Shown here: piece by piece, positions 58,444 through 64,000 of the stretch
Layout of the letters: the number at the start of each line of letters is the position of its first letter
How positions within the stretch are numbered: position 1 is the first letter of the stretch
Origin: Neovahlkampfia damariscottae
Lineage: Eukaryota; Heterolobosea; Selenaionea; Neovahlkampfiida; Neovahlkampfiidae
Length of the DNA: 64,000 nt
Reading direction: 5' to 3'
NCBI GenBank assembly: GCA_016618085.1
Contig: JABLTG010000008.1
Coordinates: forward strand, 62,001-126,000
Program-made: the position numbers and the translations under genes
The notes under the pieces: model-generated
Database searches by the model: none
The model's input: only the letters and a program-made list of their open reading frames with translations
Told to the model about the DNA's origin: nothing

Positions 58444-58579
58444 TTTTTTTGTTTTTTTTTTTTCAAATAAAGCTATCAAAACTGAAGGGATGTTGATTGA
58501 ATCCTTTTTTCAACCAATTGAATAAATTTGGACGGAAATTAGTCCAATCATTTTTATCTTTAGATCAACAAACCAAATA
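58444..58579. promoter_or_regulatory. Divergent promoter between CBP20 and P5C dehydrogenase
   Basis: 136 bp with CCAAT at 58514-58518 and 58544-58548, the second 32 nt before the dehydrogenase start. Confidence 0.5.
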
Positions 58580-60517
58580 ATGTTGAAAGCAAATAAAAAC
58601 TTAGTTAAAAAACTTTATAAAAGAAATGTGTACGGTTCTGCAGTACCTCCATTACCTGAAAATGAACCAAACGTAAACAGAAATCTCAAATTTATTAATT
58701 TGTTCTTTAGGTAACTTATCCTCCACTTTCAAGTATTTTTCTGAATTTATTTTTAATTTTCAGGTGAAAGAGTTAAAGTTTTAGAAGAATGTGAAAGATT
58801 CAGAAAAAACGTACAAGAAATTCCAATCGTCATTGACGGAAAAGAAGTAAGAATTTTTTTTGATATTTATGACTCGAATAGTACAAAACTGATGATTTTG
58901 ATATACAAGGAATGCCTTCCGATAAAAATACAATCATAACTAAAACTCATATGGCTAATGAAAAATTAGTTTTGAAAGCAATTGAGTCAAGCATGGCTGC
59001 AAAAGAAAAATGGGCAAAATTACCATTAGAAGACCGTCAAGCTGTTTTTATTAAAGTTGCTGACTTATTAAGCTCAAAATATAAACATACCATAACTGCT
59101 GTAATCTTTGTTTTTTTTTAAAATTTAAAATTTCAAAAGGCAACAATGGTAGGACAAGGAAAGACTTTATGGCAAGCAGATATTGATGCAGCTGCTGAGT
59201 CTATTGATTTCTTAAGATTTAATTCATATTATGCTTCAAGTAATTTTTTCAAACCAAAAATTAATTTCTAATTTTTAAAAGAACTTTATGAAAAACAACC
59301 AATGAAAAATTCTAAATATATTTGGAATAAATTAGAATATAGACCACTTGAAGGTTTCGTTGCTGCAATTACACCATTTAACTTTACTGCTATTGGAGTC
59401 AATTTAGCAGGTTTGTGAAGAATTTTTTTTTATTTTTTTTTTCTAAAGCTGCTCCTGCATTAATGGGTAACACTGTAATTATGAAACCATCCCAAACAGG
59501 TATTTTAGCTGGATATGAAGCATTTAAAATCTTCAGAGAAGCAGGAGTACCTGATGGAGTTATCAATTACGTACCTTGTTTACCAAAAACATTTGCACCA
59601 GCACTTGAACATAAAGATTTAGCAGGTGTTCATTTTACAGGAAGTACAGGTGCATTTAAACATATATGGAAAACAATTGCTACAAATTTGGATAATTACA
59701 AAACTTACCCACGTTTAGTTGGAGAAACAGGTGGAAAAAATGTAAATTCTAAACATCATCTAAAATTATTTATTAGTTCCATTTAGTTCATAACTCTGCA
59801 AATATGACTTCAGTTGTTAATAATTTACTCAGAAGTGCTTTTGAATATTCTGGTCAAAAATGTTCAGCTTGTTCACGTGCTTATATTCCATCAAGTAAAT
59901 GGGGTGAAATAAAATCACAATTAGTTACAGAATTACCAAAATTAAAAGTTGGTCAACCAGATGATACAAATTCATTCTTATCTTCAGTTATTGATTCAAA
60001 AGCATTCCAAAGAATCACAGCTTATATTGAAAGAGCAAAAGCATCAGAATCATGCGAAGTTTTAGGAGGTCATTTTGATGATTCAGTTGGACAATTCATT
60101 CATCCAACAATCATTGTGACAAAAGATCCAAAATATGAAACAATGGAACAAGAATTATTCGGACCTGTTTTGACTATTTATGTTTATGAAGATTCAGAAT
60201 TTGAAAATGTTTTAGATTTACTTGATTCAACATCTGTTTATGGATTGACTGGTTCAATCTTTGCAAATGATAGAAATATCATTAGACATGCAAGTGAAAG
60301 ATTAAGAGATTGTGCTGGTAATTTATATATCAATGATAAATCAACTGGTGCTGTTGTTGGTCAACAACCATTTGGTGGTGCTAGATTATCAGGTACAAAT
60401 GATAAATCTGGAGCTGAATTTATTCTCTCACGTTGGACTTCCATGAGAACAATTAAAGAAAATTTTGAAGATTTAGAACATTGGGGATATCCATCTGTCG
60501 ATAGCAGCAAGAAATAA
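58580..60517 (+). CDS. ALDH4A1: Delta-1-pyrroline-5-carboxylate dehydrogenase, mitochondrial
   Basis: Eight exons, 58580-58672, 58711-58732, 58764-58846, 58882-59100, 59140-59239, 59282-59410, 59449-59741 and 59777-60517; introns of 31-42 nt; 559 residues. Exon 2 is a 22-nt microexon. MLKANKNLVKKLYKRNVY is a basic presequence. NVQEIPIVIDGKEYKTDDF, MVGQGKTLWQADIDAA, PFNFTAIGVNLAGAAPALMG, GETGGKN (general-base Glu), GQKCSACSR (nucleophile Cys) and GQQPFGGARLSGTND all fit ALDH4. It oxidises P5C/glutamate semialdehyde to glutamate, the last step of proline breakdown. The start is preceded by CCAAT. Confidence 0.94.
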
Positions 60518-60600
60518 AGAATTTTGTTTTGAACGAATCAAATTGCTTTTTTTTGGCTCCAAAAAAATATCCAATCAAAATATCTATAGTTCAAACGAAA

Positions 60601-61471
60601 ATGAAGTCATACCAAGGAGTAAAAAGTACCAATTGGGTTAATATAAATGAATATACTGGTGATTCTGAAGAAGAAGAAGGAGAATTCTTCCCATAGTAAG
60701 TATACAAATACTCAAACCTTCTAGTGTGGTTCAAATCGACACCATCATTCCAAAAGAAGAAGAAACAGACTTTAAAGCTGTATCTACATGTAAGAAATAC
60801 TTTAATCACTAAACCCAACAGCTTCAAAAAAAGGTGACTCAAGCATAAAAAAACAATCAAAAAATCCAAAGAAAACCAATTGGGATGTAGAAGATTTTTG
60901 GGAAAGAGTCATGAAAAAAGAAGAAAAAATGACTGAAGGAAAGAAATTTGATTTTTATCCTCATTCACCAATCATTATTGATGAAAACTCTGATGACTCA
61001 ATCGAAATCCTCTATCAAAGTACCAAAACTAGTCATTCAATTGATGAATTCCAAACATTCAACAATGAATTCGACAAGAAGAACAAGAAAAAATCCATTG
61101 TTATGATTGATAGAACTCAAAATGTGACAGAAGAAGATTTCGAAAAAGAAAAAGTTCACAAATCAACCCAAACATATTTCTTTGATTACATCAATTTTAG
61201 ATCAAATTCTAGAATACAATCACCAAAAAAACTCAATCAAACATCAATATCATTGGACAAAGATATTTCACCTGACAGATATCGTTCATGTAGAGTTCCA
61301 AAACTCTCTTTCAGAAAATCAGAAAATCTTAATGTTTCAGATCCAGGTCCTATAATAGATATTGATGAAAATTTATCTGAACAAAATAGATCATTTCAAG
61401 AACAAGAAGATATCTCAAATTTATCTAAAAGATTCCTTGAATCAACAAAAAGAATGAAAATGAATTATTGA
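60601..61471 (+). CDS. Hypothetical charged, Ser-rich protein
   Basis: Exons 60601-60695, 60725-60789 and 60822-61471; introns of 29 and 32 nt; 269 residues. MKSYQGVKSTNWVNINEY, an EEEEGE run, then a tract that recurs in TNWDVEDFWERVMKKEEK. The rest is largely disordered, rich in S, D, E and K. No family recognised. CCAAT at 60571-60575 is 26 nt before the ATG, in line with a real gene. Ends 5 bp from the convergent glyoxalase gene. Confidence 0.65.
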
Positions 61472-61476
61472 AAATT

Positions 61477-62203
61477 TTATTCTTTTGAAACTAATTTAAT
61501 TTTGTATCCAGTTGGATCTGTGAGCTCTTCATCTCTATCGCTTAAAATTGTAATTGAATCTAAACAATTTCCTAATTCATATGAATCAGTACCCCAATTA
61601 TGAGTTAATTCTAAAACAGTTTCTGATTTATCAAAACCAACAAAACTTAAAGTGTATTTGTATTGTTCATTTACACTTCTTGACAATTCTTTCATTCCAA
61701 GTTTTTTATAAAATTCAACTGATTTTTCCAAATCTCCAACTCGGAGCATAATGTGGTTAAATTCTGATGTTAATTCTCTGTCTTCAGATTTTTGAATGTA
61801 TTCTATTTTTTTGTCTTCAGGATCTAAAACAAAAGCTATAACAGTTTTTCCACCTTTAACAGGACCTTTGAATAATTTTATGTTATTGTATTTTTCTTAC
61901 CTGGTTCTCTTGAAACTTTTTGACCTTCTTGTGCCATGTTTTTACAAGAAAGATAGATATCATCGGATAAGAAACACAAATGTCCATATCCTGTTCCTAC
62001 TTTAACATCTTTATCTTCAACGAATTTTAATGAAGTTTGTGACTTTCCAAATTTTAATGTTTCTTCATTTTTTTCTGTATTTTGAGTTTATTTCCTTTTT
62101 TTTTACCTTTTGAAACTGTTTTTCCACCAAAGTAGTTTGTAAAATAACTTGAACTTTTGTCAAGTTGGTTGACTTTGAATGTTGCTTGGAGTATTTTGGA
62201 CAT
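61477..62203 (-). CDS. Glyoxalase I-like protein with two VOC domains
   Basis: Exons 62107-62203, 61901-62074 and 61477-61865; introns of 32 and 35 nt; 219 residues. Two vicinal-oxygen-chelate halves are present. The first ends GYGHLCFLSDDIYLSCKNM..DPEDKKIEYIQ. The second reads FNHIMLRVGDLEKSVEFYKK, LGMKELSR, VLELTHNW and DPTGYKIKLVSK. Glyoxalase I (lactoylglutathione lyase) detoxifies methylglyoxal. The His and Glu metal ligands of the second half (H in FNHIM, E in LELTHN) are visible. The ATG at 62201-62203 was chosen because CCAAT lies 17 nt upstream; a longer frame with a signal-peptide-like start (MNFFSRSFILVFLLSI) is possible. Confidence 0.8.
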
Positions 62204-62510
62204 TTCCGGATTTAATCTGATTGGTGGAAAATCCAAACTCCGATTTAAAGGAATTATTGACAGCAAAAACACCAAAATAAAACTCCGAGAAAAAAAATTC
62301 ATTCATATTTTGTTTGTTTCTAAATTGGAGAAAACTGAAATGATGGAAGCTAAAGAACCATATCAGAAGTAATGTATCATGAAATTCTTCTCTATTTTCC
62401 ATAGTTCCAAGTGTCTATTGTGGTAGACCATGAACATGACAAAAGCTTATGACTGACAGTTAAAACATAATTTTCTTATTTTGTCCAATTGAAACTCACC
62501 AACATTCAAC
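62204..62510. promoter_or_regulatory. Divergent promoter region, glyoxalase and small basic protein
   Basis: ATTGG at 62220-62224 and CCAAT at 62485-62489 lie 17 and 22 nt from the two starts. No supported gene between. Confidence 0.45.
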
Positions 62511-62918
62511 ATGTCTCAGTACAAATTAGAATGGTAACAAAAACTCAATTTTCATTAATATACTTTGAAAGGCACCTTAGAAGTTTTGAAGAATTTCATC
62601 ACTCAGAAAATGAAAAAGTAACAAAAAAAAGAAAAAAAAAAGAAAAAAAAAATAAAAAAGAAAGTTTAAAAAGTAAACACAATTTCATTTTTTTAATTTT
62701 AATATGCAGATGCACTTGAAAAAGATACAGAATTAAAAGAAAAAAGATTTGAAAATAATATAAAAATTTTAAAAAAGAAAAGAGCTCCAAAGCTTGTTGA
62801 AGCACAAGAAAAAATTTTAAAAATGTTGGAAAAAAAACAAACAGATAGAGAAGAAAATTTAAAAGAAATTGATGTAAATTCACAAGACGAACAAGAATAT
62901 AGTGATTATGAAAATTAA
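62511..62918 (+). CDS. Small lysine-rich hypothetical protein
   Basis: Exons 62511-62533, 62572-62672 and 62710-62918; introns of 38 and 37 nt; 110 residues. MSQYKLEWHLRSFEEFHHSE, a run of lysines (KKRKKKEKKNKK), then a helical segment RAPKLVEAQEKILKMLEKKQ and an acidic end. No family recognised; looks like a nuclear or ribosome-biogenesis accessory protein by composition only. The second donor was chosen because it keeps the exon in frame. Confidence 0.6.
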
Positions 62919-62923
62919 ATTTT

Positions 62924-64000
62924 TTAAACATTAAATTCAATTTCTTCAAGAACTGATACAGTGTTACCTTGACATGCTTGAACACATCTCGCTTTAGCCA
63001 TTTGTTCTCCATTTGGAAAGTTGTCATTATTCTTCATGAATTTTGGACACTCACAAACATATCCATTTTTACCTTCTCTAACTCTTTCAATGAATGCATT
63101 TTTGAAATTTCTTGCTACTTTTTCAAATGAAGCTCTATAATGTGAATAAAGTTTTCCTTCAAATTTTTTTTCAATTGATTTCATTTCAGCAAGTTTAGCA
63201 GTAAAGTATTCTGATAAATAAACATTTCCTTTGAATTTTTGTTTAATTGATTTATCATTATCTAAAAGTTGATTAATTCTATCTTCAACAGCTTTTTTCC
63301 ATTCCTTTTTAAAAATTAATTTTTTTAAAAGTTTTCTTACTGGATCTTCATGACACATTTTTCTGAATGAAAGGAAAAGTTCAGCCATAGTTCCAAGGTA
63401 TTTTGGAATATATTGTCTTGGGTGTTTTCCAATAGTAACAAGTATATTATGAAAAGAATCAGTTTGTGATACACGAACTTTTTTTAGTGGAAAAATGAAT
63501 TGTTTTGCTTCTTGAACATATTTAACTAAAGCATCTCTCATCCAAAATTCTTCTGAAGGTTCATCATAAGCTCTTCTAATACAACCATTTAAGTATGAAA
63601 TAAAAACATCTCTTTTCTTAGAACTTTGAGTTTGTTGAATAAAATCTGTAAAATATACAACATTATTACATTTTGGAACGAATTGTGAACAATCTACAGC
63701 ACAAACAAATTTTTGTTGACATTTTTGATTCAAGCTATTGAATGGAATTTTGAGAGTACTTTTAACGAAGCCATTAGCAATATAGTTGGCAGCAATTTTT
63801 CCATATTTGTATGCGTTTTTACCAACGTATGTACCACCATATTTAATGTAATGAGCAGTCTTTTTAGCATATTTTGAGATCATTTTACCAGCCAAGTTGA
63901 AATTTTTTTTCATAACTTTACCAGCTTTCTTTGCAAATTTTCCAACTTTTCTGGTGTTCTTTTTTGCGAATTTTCCAGCTCTTTTTACTGTCTTTTTAGT
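62924..64000 (-). CDS. Partial gene: basic repeat protein with C-terminal cysteines, cut by window edge
   Basis: Open from the right edge to the stop at 62924, at least 358 residues, no intron seen. The visible N-terminal part is a run of amphipathic basic units (RAGKFAKKN, KVGKFAKKAGKV, KYGKIAANYIANG). A helical domain with cysteines follows (CQQKFVCAVDCSQFVPKC), then a C-terminal CECPKF..C..C. No known family recognised. The glycine-lysine-rich helices resemble membrane-active peptides in composition, but no processing or activity is shown. The true start lies outside the window. Confidence 0.6.
   Translation of the reverse strand, partial: TKKTVKRAGKFAKKNTRKVGKFAKKAGKVMKKNFNLAGKMISKYAKKTAHYIKYGGTYVGKNAYKYGKIAANYIANGFVKSTLKIPFNSLNQKCQQKFVCAVDCSQFVPKCNNVVYFTDFIQQTQSSKKRDVFISYLNGCIRRAYDEPSEEFWMRDALVKYVQEAKQFIFPLKKVRVSQTDSFHNILVTIGKHPRQYIPKYLGTMAELFLSFRKMCHEDPVRKLLKKLIFKKEWKKAVEDRINQLLDNDKSIKQKFKGNVYLSEYFTAKLAEMKSIEKKFEGKLYSHYRASFEKVARNFKNAFIERVREGKNGYVCECPKFMKNNDNFPNGEQMAKARCVQACQGNTVSVLEEIEFNV

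Noticed and set aside
62599-63027. Leucine/phenylalanine-rich antisense frame
   Set aside because: Complement of the lysine-rich small gene and the end of its neighbour.
1-64000. Reassigned stop codons
   Set aside because: No family-supported gene needs TAA, TAG or TGA to be read as an amino acid; genes end with TAA or TGA normally.

Overview
The window is 64 kb of a gene-dense, very AT-rich nuclear genome from a unicellular eukaryote. Almost every gene is protein coding. Most carry spliceosomal introns of only about 26-47 nt, with GTAA.. or GTTT.. donors, a T-rich tract and AG. All gene models use the standard code. A mitochondrial-type tryptophanyl-tRNA synthetase, a P5C dehydrogenase and a mercaptopyruvate sulfurtransferase point to an aerobic protist with translating mitochondria. 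Phosphorelay kinases, UBR/ZZ/SWIM zinc fingers and GBP-type GTPases suit a free-living amoeba or flagellate (a heterolobosean- or amoebozoan-like organism is my guess). I cannot fix the lineage from sequence alone.

Layout. 1-4 kb: a Rab GTPase, a broken F-box/propeller gene, a MAPEG/MGST1-like enzyme and a stand-alone PARP-type zinc finger. 4.2-11.8 kb: three tandem transmembrane hybrid histidine kinases. 11.8-18.3 kb: a secreted serine beta-lactamase-like hydrolase, an EF-hand protein with three UBR boxes, a p24 cargo receptor, a PARG-like ADP-ribose hydrolase and a TMEM53/DUF829 protein. 18.3-28.5 kb: one giant HECT ubiquitin ligase. 28.7-35 kb: Rab7-like, BRE1 and MED14. 35-42 kb: a SpoIIIAA/Ycf45-like ATPase, a STUM/SPEC3 membrane protein, a GBP with a SAP tail, a CBS-pair protein and a SHAQKYF-type Myb. 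42-54 kb: a zinc-finger SDR, TFIIH p62, TANGO2, BCCIP, mitochondrial TrpRS, a SWIM zinc-finger solenoid protein, MPST and DUF1294. 54-64 kb: sphingosine kinase, eIF4E, CBP20, P5C dehydrogenase, a glyoxalase, small unknown genes and a basic cysteine-containing protein cut by the window edge.

Genes are packed head-to-head and tail-to-tail. Convergent pairs are 5-80 bp apart and two pairs overlap by 4 bp at their stop codons. A CCAAT/ATTGG pentamer lies just upstream of most start codons, so divergent pairs seem to share short CCAAT promoters; the BRE1/MED14 one is only 65 bp long.

The most unusual feature is the histidine kinase trio. The region encoding the phospho-accepting dimerisation domain is identical at the DNA level in all three genes (324 bp), whereas the flanks have diverged strongly. 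That is the pattern of recent domain-restricted gene conversion. Unusual domain combinations also occur: GBP + SAP, EF-hand + three UBR boxes, and UBR + SPRY + UBA + ZZ + HECT.
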